From: Phoronis ovalis
Taxonomy: Eukaryota > Phoronida > Phoronidae
Length of the DNA: 12,886 nt
Assembly: GCA_028565635.1 (NCBI GenBank)
Contig: JAOXYB010041960.1
Coordinates: 1 to 12,886, forward strand
Direction of reading: 5' to 3'
Shown here in pieces: positions 1 through 7,499 of this stretch; within the stretch, counting starts at the first letter, position 1, and every line of letters begins with the position of its first letter. The position numbers and the translations under genes were made by a program. The notes under the pieces were generated by a model, which searched no databases, was not told the origin of the DNA, and saw only the letters and a list, made by a program, of their open reading frames with translations.

Positions 1-586
1 GATTAACTGACACAAAGTGATTTTGTCTCACATCATGCATAACTTAACATTGAATGACACTGAAATGGGTAACATACCTTCCATTATTTTACTACACAGC
101 AAATCATATATTTATTTTTCTATAATGCATGGTGAAAAAAACTAACTATTCCTCACTAACGGAAATCCTAATTGCATTTTTTGATAACTGAAATGGAGAA
201 CTATCAGTTTTGAACATTTTGGTATGTTCTTCAACAAGAAAAATGATTATAAAAAGTAATTATGAGCAAAATGCTGTCCCTACCGCCATTTCAAAAAATG
301 ACTATTTCGGCTATTTGTCACTCCAGACAAATGCGAATAATTTCGTACTGATCATCGACTTTTCAATATAACATAGGTTTTCTTCTGAAGGCTATAATAT
401 GTGTCTTTGTGATGCACCATTCAAACATTTTCTAACAAGGGATTGCAACAAAAATAAAATTTAGAGTGTTTTTGAGATTTGGCCTTTAGACTTTATAGAA
501 TCTTGTCTCTGAATGGACAAAAGTTTTTTTTTTACTGACGTTACTTTTCACTGTAAGTTGCTAAATTGAAATTGTATAACGACATT
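1..586. other. non-coding flank, no gene seen
   Basis: AT-rich sequence without a long open frame on either strand. On the minus strand a good donor-like site (AAG|GTATGT, exon side ending at 78) is present. The few codons before it do not resemble a CTLD exon and meet a stop quickly, so I do not call an exon. Confidence 0.5.
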
Positions 587-769
587 GGATAAACCCAGAC
601 GTTAGTTTGAAACGGAACAAAAGCAGTTGGACTTATTTATGATCAGAATGAATAAATTCATCTGTTCCTTATATACCCGAGGGGCTCACATGAAAAAAGT
701 CGGGTACACATGCTTGTCCGAAAAAAAGGGTACCTTTTTTGACGTTCGACGGAGTTCCCGGGAACCCGG

Positions 770-1076
770 TTTAGGGAAGGGTCGGAAAACACATTTAGGG
801 GTATGTTTTAGGCAAATGTAAGTTCCCGTTTAGGGGTTGCTTTTTCACCTACACTTCCCATTTAGGGGTCGGTTAAGTGGCAGCAACGAGCATTGTCTTT
901 TGGCGACCATTATTTTGTTGTTTTTTTAAATTGAGTGTACTATTTTGTCCAGACGACGTTTTTTTCCTGGTTGTCGATTTTTTTGGGAACCGTTTTTTTT
1001 CTTGGTTGTTAATTTTTCAGAGAAAACTTCTCGTTTAGGGGTGGTATTTTGATCCTCCACTTCCCGTTTAGGGGCT
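770..1076 (+). repeat. spaced CCCRTTTAGGGG-type repeat words
   Basis: TTTAGGG or TTTAGGGG occurs at 770, 794, 829, 861, 1034 and 1067. Several intervals are 32-35 bases. The words at 829, 861 and 1067 are preceded by TTCCCR. This looks like a decayed tandem array with a unit near 33 bp inside the 587-1163 element. It is not a telomere array because the words are not contiguous. Confidence 0.5.
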
Positions 1077-1117
1077 TATTTCGCTACGGACGAGCATGGG
1101 CATCGACTTTTTTTTAA

Positions 1118-1136
1118 GTAAGCCCCCCGGGCTTAC
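1118..1136. repeat. perfect 8-bp hairpin
   Basis: GTAAGCCC at 1118-1125 and GGGCTTAC at 1129-1136 are exact inverted copies around a CCC loop, just inside the right end of the 587-1163 element. Subterminal hairpins are common in mobile elements. No run of T follows, so it is not a terminator. Confidence 0.6.
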
Positions 1137-1243
1137 CTACTTAACTAACGTCTGGGCTTAACCATAGTCAATTTATGTTATATTCCTTCAATTTAGCAAC
1201 AGCGGAATAAGTACAAATTTTTGCCAACTGATCATAGCATAAG

Positions 1244-1399
1244 TTAAGCTTTTAAGTCATCGTCACCTACCACGTCTATACTATCATTACGGCTCATTCT
1301 GAATAGATATCGCTGGGAGCGTGCTTTTTGCTTAGCGACTATACATGTAGATAAACTATGTGTGTATGATTGACCTATTTTACTAACTACCCGCTTAGT
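1244..1399 (-). CDS. possible terminal exon, short acidic tail
   Basis: An open minus-strand frame of 51 codons ends in TAA at 1244-1246. Upstream it is bounded by a stop at 1400-1402, so it can only be used as a spliced exon. Its last third contains SQRYLFRMSRNDSIDVVG followed by an acidic DDDLKA end, a composition like a cytoplasmic tail. Phase-1 acceptor-like AG sites exist inside it (for example TGTATAG before TC GCT AAG), matching the phase of the CTLD exons upstream. No membrane segment is visible in it. It lies downstream of M3 in transcription order and could be the last exon of the CTLD gene. The evidence is codon-like texture and phase only, with no family recognised. Confidence 0.3.
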   Translation of the reverse strand, partial: TKRVVSKIGQSYTHSLSTCIVAKQKARSQRYLFRMSRNDSIDVVGDDDLKA

Positions 1400-1530
1400 C
1401 TACTGGTAGACCTATTATTGTAAACTGCAATTAGATTGGTGTCAAGACTTCGTGACACTTTATGTAGAAATAAAGGGATTATCGTTTTTCTGCTTTTCGA
1501 TATAATAAACAAAAATTGACTATAGGTAAT

Positions 1531-1586
1531 TTCAGACGTTAGTTGAGAAGGTACGGAACCCTAGCGGATGGACTTCTTCAGACTGG
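1531..1586 (+). repeat. dispersed 47-bp monomer, copy 2
   Basis: It begins TTCAGACGTTAGTTGAGAAG and ends CTTCTTCAGACTGGG, with GGTACGGAACCCTAGCGGA between. Related copies lie at 595-650, 3951-3981, 9988-10034 and, inverted, at 7893-7958. The recurrence of TTCAGAC at both ends suggests one tandem unit of about 47 bp. Confidence 0.6.
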
Positions 1587-1657
1587 GTGACTTTCAAACG
1601 TATTTTAAAAGGACACATTTGAGTAAATAACCACCTGTGCAATTCTACATTTTATAC

Positions 1658-1792
1658 CTGTTGACCATTCAACCCAATCTACAGAATGTGCGTTGTTTGT
1701 ATCTCGACCAGCCCAACGCCAGTCTCCCTCATCATCAATATCGTTTCCACCGACCCATATTCCGTAACTTGGAAATTGCAGCTTTTCTTGCA
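1658..1792 (-). CDS. C-type lectin-like domain, middle exon (M3 of CTLD3)
   Basis: An internal exon of 135 nt entered through CAATTTTAG at 1793-1794 and left through ACAG|GTATAA. Both borders are phase 1. It encodes the core of a CTLD: YGIWVGGNDIDDEGDWRW, the family's WIGL..D...EG.W.W signature, followed by VDWVEW, equivalent to the usual YxNW. It joins in frame to N3 at 2323-2493, with the split codon giving Leu. It stops before the Ca2+/sugar-binding EPN/QPD and WND motifs, which a C-terminal exon would supply. I could not find such an exon between here and the left window edge. The product would be extracellular. CTLD identity is clear; the exact borders are inferred from consensus and phase. 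Confidence 0.87.
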
Positions 1793-2322
1793 CTAAAATT
1801 GAACAAAAGCTGGGGGATTCTGGAAGCGTGCATTTTGTTGTTTACTTAATATTAATTCAATGCTTTTACGTACATTTAAATATATATTTATATAATTACC
1901 AGTTACAAATATTCAACTACAACTTCTTAACACAGACACATCAAGATGGAGGACAGGGAACCAGTTCAAAATATTACCCACATGATATATCGATAAACAA
2001 GCCACCAGATACATCTATCCCACTAGGTGGCATTTAGTAATAACTGTTTGTAACAGCAGATTGGTGAGGTTCCATAAAACTACATTACGTGAAGCCCATC
2101 AACAAAACGTGAGAATTACTACACAAAGTTGGTTTTGCGTGAGTTTGTTCTAATTCACCGCACAGACGAAACGTAAGTGTATATTTCTTGCTGGTGGAGA
2201 CGATAGGAACTAATTTTACAGACATTTGTGGCGAAACTAGTTAAGTTACTTTTAAAATGTTTTTGATTAGATGGCTATTACTGTTTCTCGTGGTTTGGCA
2301 ACCTACCAATTCCCGCACTTAC
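1793..2322 (-). other. intron between N3 and M3 of CTLD3
   Basis: The donor is GACAT|GTAAGT at 2321-2322 and the acceptor is TTTTAG at 1793-1794. The content is AT-rich with no open frame that looks coding. A small inverted pair, GCCACC (2001-2006) and GGTGGC (2026-2031), is the only structure noticed. Confidence 0.7.
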
Positions 2323-2493
2323 ATGTCAATAAGTTAAACTTGGTAACTAAAGCTGAGTAGAAATTTCTGTTTGAAAGGCGGACAAGATTGGCTCCTAATT
2401 CTTCACAATGAGCTTTTGCTTTTCTCCAGGTCATCGGATCAGTTATAATTGAGTAACAATGTTCCAGATAACGATAATAAGGGGACTCACAGG
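2323..2493 (-). CDS. C-type lectin-like domain, N-terminal exon (N3 of CTLD3)
   Basis: An exon of 171 nt entered through ATCTCTTTTAG and left through ACAT|GTAAGT, phase 1 at both ends. It encodes the first half of a CTLD. ACESPYYRYLEHCYSI holds the N-terminal Cys pair of a long-form CTLD. MTWRKAKAHCEELGANLVRL holds the W..A...C...GA.L core of helix 1, and the sequence continues into NFYSALVTKF of helix 2. The first codon is split and would be Ala when joined to C2 (4450-4584). The split last codon with M3 gives Leu. It is the third CTLD N-exon in transcription order, after those at 11118 and 8769. Confidence 0.9.
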
Positions 2494-3049
2494 CTAAAAG
2501 AGATATCACAACTGACTGAATTTATTATATTGAAATTAGAACTTCAAAGTAACCACAGCTTCGAAGGTCCTTTGTAACATAATTTTCCGAATTTCACCAT
2601 TTACACACCTTACGGGGTATATATCTCTGCCTGGTTCAATTGACGCAAATAACTTTAAAACGTGCAGAATAGATATAAATTCTTTGAAATGTAATAAGAC
2701 TGTAAGAATAAATTTCAGGTAATATTACGTACATTTTATATTGCAGTTTAATAGCACTTATATTTGAAAACTTATATTAATTATGCACAATTGGAAGAAA
2801 TTGCAATTTGTATTAGTGATTTTTAAAATAAACAATGGATGTGGTTATTTTACAAGTATACGTCAAATTTATATTTCTTTCAAGCAATAAATCGCAATTT
2901 ACGCCGAAAACTAGTAGCCAATTCGATTTATTATTTCGAAATATATCTTTATTCAATAAATTTAATAAATAAACTAGAAGTGCCTTTTAGAAAAGACCAG
3001 GTTGCACACCCGGAAATAGTTGGATATCCAGACCTATGAGTATTATCCT
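2494..3049. other. intron or intergenic, nothing recognised
   Basis: Very AT-rich sequence on the upstream side of N3. I found no CTLD exon, no long coding-like frame and no clear repeat. It ends where a TGACC-rich repeat begins. Confidence 0.5.
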
Positions 3050-3620
3050 GGACCCATGGATGTCCAAAGACCTCTGGATGACCTTTACCTCTTGTCGAAA
3101 GTTTCATGAAATTTTAAAAGTTTGATTGTTTGACCTCTGACCATATACCTCAAAATGACCTTATAACCCCTAGATTACCTGTAAATGACATAAAACCTTC
3201 ATTCTCGGAAGTTAAGTGCAATTTTAAGATTTTGATCTTTTGACCGCTGAAAGACCTTTTGACCTTTAAGGTCAGGTAACTTGCCCCAGGGATGCCATAT
3301 GTCAAATTATACGACTGTACCACCACTTTTTCTTGATTTAGACACTCTTCCTTATTAAAATTATCCAAGAACATGCTAAAAATAAAAATATGACCTTTTG
3401 ATCCATAAAAGACCTCAAAAGTAATCATGTTGACCTGCCAGATATATCATTTTTCAAGGTTTTAAGACATTTTTAAAATTTGATCTACTGACCTTAAATT
3501 GACCAATGACCTACTTTTTGTATGTCCCCCTCCCTACTAAGTCCACATTTCAAGTTTGGTACCTGTAGCTCAAAGCGTTTCTGAAATATAGACGTTTGAA
3601 AATTGGAAGAAAAAAGATGT
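3050..3620. repeat. TGACC-rich dispersed repeat
   Basis: The strand reads repeatedly TGACCTTT, TGACCTCTGACC, GACCTTTTGACC and AAGGTCA in irregular spacing, with phrases such as CAAGTTTGGTACCTGTAGCT and TTCTGAAATATAGACG. Repeats of this texture are common between genes in molluscs and other marine invertebrates (a recollection, not a search). The minus-strand open frames here (3150-3428 and 3494-3676) are low-complexity by-products of it. The TGACC/GGTCA word also dominates the ends of the 5197-7109 transposon. Confidence 0.6.
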
Positions 3621-4449
3621 AATCCCAATAGATAGCACCTGCTGTGCAACCTAATAACCTTTAATAATATATACATTTGGACATTATACTTTCCAAAAAA
3701 TATATATGTAGTTAGTAGTCCTCTAAATAGTTTATTATTGCAAGTGTAGTTTATTTTGCTCTATATAAACTCCCGGCACAATTGGTGCTTACAATAAATA
3801 GGTGTAACAATGGACTAATTAAGCGGACAGCTAGTAAAATAGGTCAATCATAGAGCACGAAAGTATAGAAAATATCCCTGATTGGTCAACAGTTTAATGA
3901 CGTATTTTTTCACGCTTTTTAAAATATAACGACTTGATTACGGATACGCCAAGACGTTAGGTGATGGATTTATTCAGACTGCATTAATGCCTGATGATGT
4001 GTTCATAGGCGAACATATTAATCATTTTAAGTTAACAAATGAACAGTATGATCCAAAGGGGTTCCTCTTGTCACAAAATTTTGAGCGCTATACGCGGCAC
4101 AGAGTTAGTAACTAAATCGTCCTTTTCCCACTTTATTAAATGTTTGCCTGTTAAAAAATCGAAGTGCTATTTTTTCCGTATTGGTAAACCCTGTTTGCTA
4201 AACATGAAAAGCCCTAAAAAACATATTCACTCTGTTAATTTAGTTAAACAACTAGATCCACTGTGGCAATTGATAAAATCCGCGGATTCACAATGCTAAT
4301 TTGGTCAAATGCTTTATTTTGGTACTGCAGCTAAGCCTAAACAACTGCTATTAATATTCATCTATGGTGCGTTTGGATTTAAAAATTGTATTTTTTTGTA
4401 TTTAAAATCAGCTTTTAATATAGCATCTAGAACAGATTGTGCCACCCAC
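3621..4449. other. intron or intergenic with undefined open frames
   Basis: A plus-strand frame from about 3928 to 4098 is open for some 55 codons, beginning inside the dispersed monomer at 3951-3981 (a piece reads TALMPDDVFIGEHINHFK). A different plus frame from 4039 runs to a TAA at 4297 and then on to 4503, where it overlaps the real exon C2 on the other strand. Neither shows a domain I recognise. Both may be relics of mobile elements. No CTLD exon was found here. Confidence 0.35.
3951..3981 (+). repeat. dispersed 47-bp monomer, deleted copy
   Basis: AAGACGTTAG joined to GTGATGGATTTATTCAGACT. Relative to 1531-1586 the middle part (TTGAGAAGGTACGGAACC) is missing, while both ends match. Confidence 0.45.
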
Positions 4450-4584
4450 CTCTTGGCTTCTGACAAATTGATAAAGATGTTCTTGTGTCATTACAGGGAA
4501 TAGTTCTCATGCTGTTAATTACGCCATTTCTGGTATGTTTATACCAAAGCTCGGAGCAATCATTAAAGGATGTGCTTGATTCCT
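4450..4584 (-). CDS. C-type lectin-like domain, C-terminal exon (C2 of CTLD2)
   Basis: An exon of 135 nt with a strong acceptor (GTTTTTTTCAG at 4585-4586) and donor AGAG|GTGGGT, both phase 1. It encodes the last third of a CTLD: FNDCSELWYKHTRNGVINSM, then RTIPCNDTRTSLSICQKPR. The three Cys (NDC, IPC, SIC) match the conserved C-terminal cysteines of the family, and SICQKP matches the usual FVCEKP end. The M2 split codon (G plus AG) gives Glu, so CTLD2 reads through without a break. There is no EPN or QPD before NDC and no WND, so canonical Ca2+-dependent sugar binding is unlikely. It is separated from M2 by the 1.9 kb transposon. Confidence 0.87.
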
Positions 4585-5190
4585 CTGAAAAAAACACTTA
4601 ATATTAATTGAATACTTCATATTGCAGTATATCATGATTGCTCAATCTCTTAAGAATCTTTGCTTTTGCTAATAGAAATTCTTTATAGTTGCAATACAAT
4701 GTAATCATAAATGTGGACAATTTCAAGTGTTCTTGATTTAAAAAAAAAAGAACTTGAATATGTCCGCATTTTTGTTAGATATTTTAAAAGTTACTGTTCA
4801 AACACTCATTTATCCCCGTATTTAAAGTGAAAAGTCATTCGAACTTTAAATTATGTTTAAAAGGCTGACGATTTAAACATTTTACAAGATATAGGTGATA
4901 ACATTAAAAAAAAATTCGATTACTCAATTTATAGATGCTTTTCTATGAAACGATTGAAGTTCACAATGATGTAATGATAGAAAGTAACTGTTTACGTAAT
5001 AGCTAGCATGTCACGTTATGGTTGTTGATAAATTTTATGTATCTTGGCCAAATCCAGCATAGTTCAGACTGGAGTTAGATAATTTTTGCCCAATATTAAT
5101 TAAAAAATTGCATGAGCTATAAGAGAACAAACTCTACAGTAACAAACATAAATTATGTTCAATGGTTTGTTCGTGACAGTGCTCTAAGTA
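4585..5190 (-). other. intron between M2 and C2, downstream part
   Basis: AT-rich, with no coding signal on either strand and no repeat that I could define. It runs up to the left target duplication of the 5197-7109 element. Confidence 0.55.
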
Positions 5191-5196
5191 CATCTC
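5191..5196 (+). repeat. left target-site duplication CATCTC
   Basis: Six bases directly outside the left terminal AGTAGGAGGG. The six bases directly outside the right terminus (7110-7115) are CATCTT, five of six identical, as expected after slight decay of a 6-bp duplication. An alternative reading is a TA duplication (5199-5200 and 7106-7107), which would start the element at GGAGGG. Confidence 0.5.
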
Positions 5197-5394
5197 AGTA
5201 GGAGGGTTCCCACTATGGCACATTTTGCACCGGTTAACCCGTACTGGTTTACCCGAACACCATAGAGGTCAAATAAAAAAGTCAAATGTCATGACCTTTT
5301 GTATAAATTTCGTTAGAGGGCATTAGTGCATAGAGGTCAAATGACATAGGTCATGAACTTTTGCCTAAATTTCGTTAGATGGCATTAGAGTATA
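5197..5394 (+). repeat. left terminal inverted repeat
   Basis: It begins AGTAGGAGGGTTCCCACTAT. After an outer part containing TTTTGCACCGGTTAACCCGT come two tandem copies of a subterminal unit of about 70 bp. Each unit has AGAGGTCAAATGACA-like words, TCATGA or TCATGACCTTT, and AAATTTCGTTAGAKGGCATTAG. It pairs with 6912-7109. Confidence 0.8.
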
Positions 5395-5440
5395 GTTGTT
5401 GACGTCACATGTCACATGTTATCGTCATTTAGGTCAAAGG

Positions 5441-5845
5441 TCATAACGAGGGTGAAGCAGATGCTTTTTCTTTGGAAGAGTACAATTCTGGTGAAGCACT
5501 GTCGCTGGTACGAAATCTCCTTCGAATTTTACTCTTCAATCTTTCAATTGTTTCGTGTAGTGCGCTCGATGGAAAATTTGGAAATAATTCTTCAGTGATC
5601 ATTCCTTCATCCTCTGTTTGCAAGTCTGCCAGATGAGTTTTATCTCTATCTAAGAACGGTGTTTTAATCTGTTGAATACGTTCTTGTAATGCCTTACTCT
5701 GAGAATAGGAAGGTGGTTCTGTTAGAGGCAGCTCACCAGGTTGCGCTAGTGGTACAGGGGTATCTAACAAGCTAGCCTGAACTTGGTTTGGAATGTCAAC
5801 CGAATGCTTACTTAGTGGTGGTGATGGTGGTGGAGGTGGTAATGT
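5441..5845 (-). CDS. proline-rich PPSY-containing frame carried by the transposon
   Basis: An open frame of 134 codons ends in TGA-bounded SASPSL; it has no ATG near its upstream end. It starts with a poly-proline stretch (LPPPPPSPPLSKHS). PPSY follows at about residues 44-47, then a Lys/Gln/Glu-rich part (ALQERIQQIKTPFLDRDKTH), a basic amphipathic-looking stretch (ETIERLKSKIRRRFR) and a Ser-rich end. PPxY motifs bind WW domains and act as late domains in some viral proteins; adenovirus minor capsid protein VI has one near an amphipathic helix. If the host element is a Polinton relative, a minor-capsid-like origin is conceivable. A captured host exon for a cytoplasmic tail is equally possible. 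No family was recognised. Composition and lack of stops argue that it was once coding. Confidence 0.5.
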   Translation of the reverse strand, partial: TLPPPPPSPPLSKHSVDIPNQVQASLLDTPVPLAQPGELPLTEPPSYSQSKALQERIQQIKTPFLDRDKTHLADLQTEDEGMITEELFPNFPSSALHETIERLKSKIRRRFRTSDSASPELYSSKEKASASPSL

Positions 5846-5997
5846 TTACTTAGTGGTGGTGGTAATGTTTACTTAGTAGTGGCAATGTTTACTTAGTGGT
5901 GGTAATGTTTACTTAGTGGTGGTGGTAATGTTTATTTAGTGGTGGTAATGTTTACTTAGTGATGGGGATGTTTATTTAGTGTTGGTGATAATGGCTT
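5810..5997 (+). repeat. 20/23-bp minisatellite
   Basis: Eight units of the type ACTTAGTGGTGGTAATGTTT. Most are 20 or 23 bases long and differ by one GGT triplet; the first is enlarged by extra GGT/GGA triplets. On the minus strand the first unit encodes the PPSPPLSK part of the proline-rich frame. The array therefore looks like an expansion of the 5' coding end of that frame, which is closed by a stop in the second unit (5846-5848). Confidence 0.75.
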
Positions 5998-6356
5998 ACT
6001 AGATCTGCAGACTAAGAACTAATTGTCTTCCCGGGGAAAATGATCCTTCACTTAATAAAAGATGCTTAATGAAATCAGTTCATAGAACACAAATGCAGCT
6101 TGATTTCATAGACTTGCAGCGAATATATTATTTGAACGTTGGTGTGTATACATTCATTGTCAGGAGAAAAAACAATGACTATATAACGTTAGAATTGTGA
6201 TTTTTTATGAAAAATATTAACACCAAAAACGATTATCAGTTGTTTTTTTATATTTTTATTTTCAAAATAAGTCATAAACACAGTCATTTACCTCTTTCAC
6301 CACCAGGTGGCTCAGTGTGTTTTGAGATTTATCAAAATACCATACATGGACAACAG

Positions 6357-6500
6357 CCTATAGAACATGTCGAAATGTTATACCGGGGTGTAAATTCTAT
6401 ACCGGTATCTACTAAACCTACACGCATCGAAATTTTATTCCAGGGGGGCGGGGGGCCAAACACTATGCCTGTTTCAGCTAAACCTATCAAATTCTATGCC
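6357..6500 (+). repeat. direct repeat copy 1 inside the transposon
   Basis: The segment from CCTATAGAACATGTCGAAAT to AAATTCTATGCC is repeated with point changes at 6640-6777. Shared words include TTATACCGGGGTG, ATTCTATACCGGT and AAACCTATCAAATTCTATGC. The overlapping plus-strand open frames 6207-6509 and 6506-6955 fall on this repetitive DNA, and their translations repeat themselves, so I do not call genes. Confidence 0.75.
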
Positions 6501-6522
6501 CGTTCGTGATACTTAGGTCAGA

Positions 6523-6637
6523 TCCTCGTACGATTCGCACGATTGAACACGAGGAGAGATTTTGTCCTCGTACGATTGAACATGAGGAGAGATTTTGTCC
6601 TAGTACGATTTGCGTGATTGAACACGAGGAGATTTGT
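6523..6637 (+). repeat. three-copy tandem repeat between the direct repeats
   Basis: Three units around ACGATTGAACACGAGGAGA, spaced about 35-45 bases, with CCTCGTACGATT-type junctions and GATTTTGTCCT linkers. They sit between the two 140-bp direct repeat copies. Confidence 0.7.
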
Positions 6638-6639
6638 TG

Positions 6640-6777
6640 CCTATGGAACATGTCGAAATGTTATACCGGGGTGCACATTCTATACCGGTTTCGACTAAAC
6701 CTATACGCATCAACATTTTATACCAGGGGTGCGCAAACTCTATTCCTGTTTCAGGTAAACCTATCAAATTCTATGCC
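6640..6777 (+). repeat. direct repeat copy 2 inside the transposon
   Basis: A second copy of 6357-6500, from CCTATGGAACATGTCGAAAT to AAATTCTATGCC. Downstream to about 6862 further short fragments of the same unit recur (TTTTATACCGGGATGCAAAT, TACCAGGGTGCAAATTC), giving a decaying tandem pattern. Confidence 0.75.
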
Positions 6778-6911
6778 GGTGCTGGCTAAATCTATACACG
6801 TCGAATTTTATACCGGGATGCAAATTCTATACCAGGGTGCAAATTCAATACCAATGCTCGTGAATTTAAATAGTGTTTGGGTCATACAGTACAGATTAAC
6901 TGGTGCAAAAT

Positions 6912-7109
6912 GTATTCCCTCTAACGAAATTTATACTAAAGGTCATGACCTTTGACTTTTGTCATTTGACCTCTATGCACTAATGCCCTCTAACGAAATT
7001 TATACAAAGGTCATGACCTTTGACTTTTGTCATTTGACCTCTACGGTGTTCGGGTCAAGCAGTACGGGTTAACCGGTGCAAAATGTACCATAGTGGAGGC
7101 CCTCCTACT
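6912..7109 (-). repeat. right terminal inverted repeat
   Basis: Read on the minus strand it begins AGTAGGAGGGCCTCCACTAT and follows the left TIR closely, including two tandem copies of the subterminal TGACCT-rich unit. Just inside, at 6873-6918, a third, more diverged copy of the outer tip recurs (CATTTTGCACCAGTTAATCT). Confidence 0.8.
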
Positions 7110-7115
7110 CATCTT
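7110..7115 (+). repeat. right target-site duplication CATCTT
   Basis: Six bases immediately outside the right terminus, matching CATCTC at 5191-5196 in five of six positions. Confidence 0.5.
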
Positions 7116-7361
7116 GGACTAAATAAATTCGGGTTACAGCCGTTTTTGTTTTCCAAAGTTGAGGAAGCCTTATTTTTGCGTAATCAGTCGATACTCGAAA
7201 ACATGAAGAGGTTTTATTTTTTTTGCCAGCACCCATTCCCCAATAAATTATTACCAGTCCGGATCCATAAGAGCATTCTCATGGTCTACTGGCAAATACG
7301 GTGTCTCAAATACTATTTTTTTTACGGTTAATTTACGAATCCATAGAATAGCTAATAATAC

Positions 7362-7499
7362 CATCTATCCAGTTGTCCCAAGTTGATGTCTGATTATCTG
7401 TTTGATATCGCCATGTTCCTTCAGTGCCAGCATCTGTCAAACCAAGGGGGAATTCGAATGCGATTGACAGATAAAATGTATACCCAAAACTACTCGATT
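7362..7499 (-). CDS. C-type lectin-like domain, middle exon (M2 of CTLD2)
   Basis: An exon of 138 nt entered through ACATTTTCAG at 7500-7501 and left through GATG|GTATTA, phase 1 at both ends. It encodes SSFGYTFYLSIAFEFPLGLT, then DAGTEGTWRYQTDNQTSTWD and NW. The LGLTD..TEGTWRY part is the WIGL..D..EG.W.W core of the CTLD fold, and TWDNW is the following W. The G left by N2 plus AA gives Glu, and the G left here plus AG of C2 gives Glu, so CTLD2 is continuous across three exons (151 codons). The donor GTATTA is weaker than the others. The downstream intron carries the 1.9 kb transposon, starting 253 bases away. Confidence 0.88.

Larger units (their letters stand above)
587..1163. mobile_element. 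putative 0.58 kb inverted-repeat element
   Basis: The two ends are inverted copies of about 22 bases: 587-608 reads GGATAAACCCAGACGTTAGT, and the reverse complement of 1141-1163 reads GGTTAAGCCCAGACGTTAGT. The interior is richer in G and T than the surroundings, with regularly spaced TTTAGGGG words and a perfect hairpin near the right end. No transposase frame is present, and the single small open frame (627-821) has no recognisable domain. No convincing target duplication is visible, so the exact borders and class are uncertain. A non-autonomous DNA transposon is the simplest reading. Confidence 0.45.
5197..7109. mobile_element. 1.9 kb TIR transposon inside the CTLD2 intron
   Basis: The ends are long inverted repeats. 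The outermost 78 bases (5197-5274 and 7032-7109) align without gaps with about seven mismatches, and homology continues to about 200 bases. The termini are AGTAGGAGGG...CCTCCTACT, flanked by CATCTC/CATCTT. A 6-bp duplication with long TIRs starting in AG is the pattern described for Maverick/Polinton elements. At 1.9 kb, and without recognisable polymerase, integrase or ATPase, this would be a non-autonomous derivative. A TA-duplicating family is the alternative. The interior carries a proline-rich minus-strand frame, a minisatellite and duplicated segments. It lies wholly within the M2-C2 intron. Confidence 0.75.

Noticed and set aside
60-130. Strong donor-like AAG|GTATGT on the minus strand as the end of the missing CTLD3 C exon
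   Set aside because: The reading frames before it contain stops within a dozen codons and lack the Cys pattern of a CTLD end.
794-868. TTTAGGG words as interstitial telomere repeats
   Set aside because: Words are spaced 32-35 bases apart with unrelated sequence between, not tandem.
3150-3676. Minus-strand open frames of 92 and 60 codons
   Set aside because: They lie in the TGACC-rich dispersed repeat and have low-complexity composition without splice or start context.
4039-4503. Plus-strand frame with one in-frame TAA
   Set aside because: No recognisable domain, and it overlaps the well-supported lectin exon C2 on the opposite strand. It may be chance in AT-rich DNA or an old element.
6207-6955. 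Two overlapping plus-strand open frames of 100 and 149 codons
   Set aside because: They run through the duplicated segments of the transposon, and their translations repeat themselves (LYRG/YTGV-type phrases). No domain, and the frame differs between the repeat copies.
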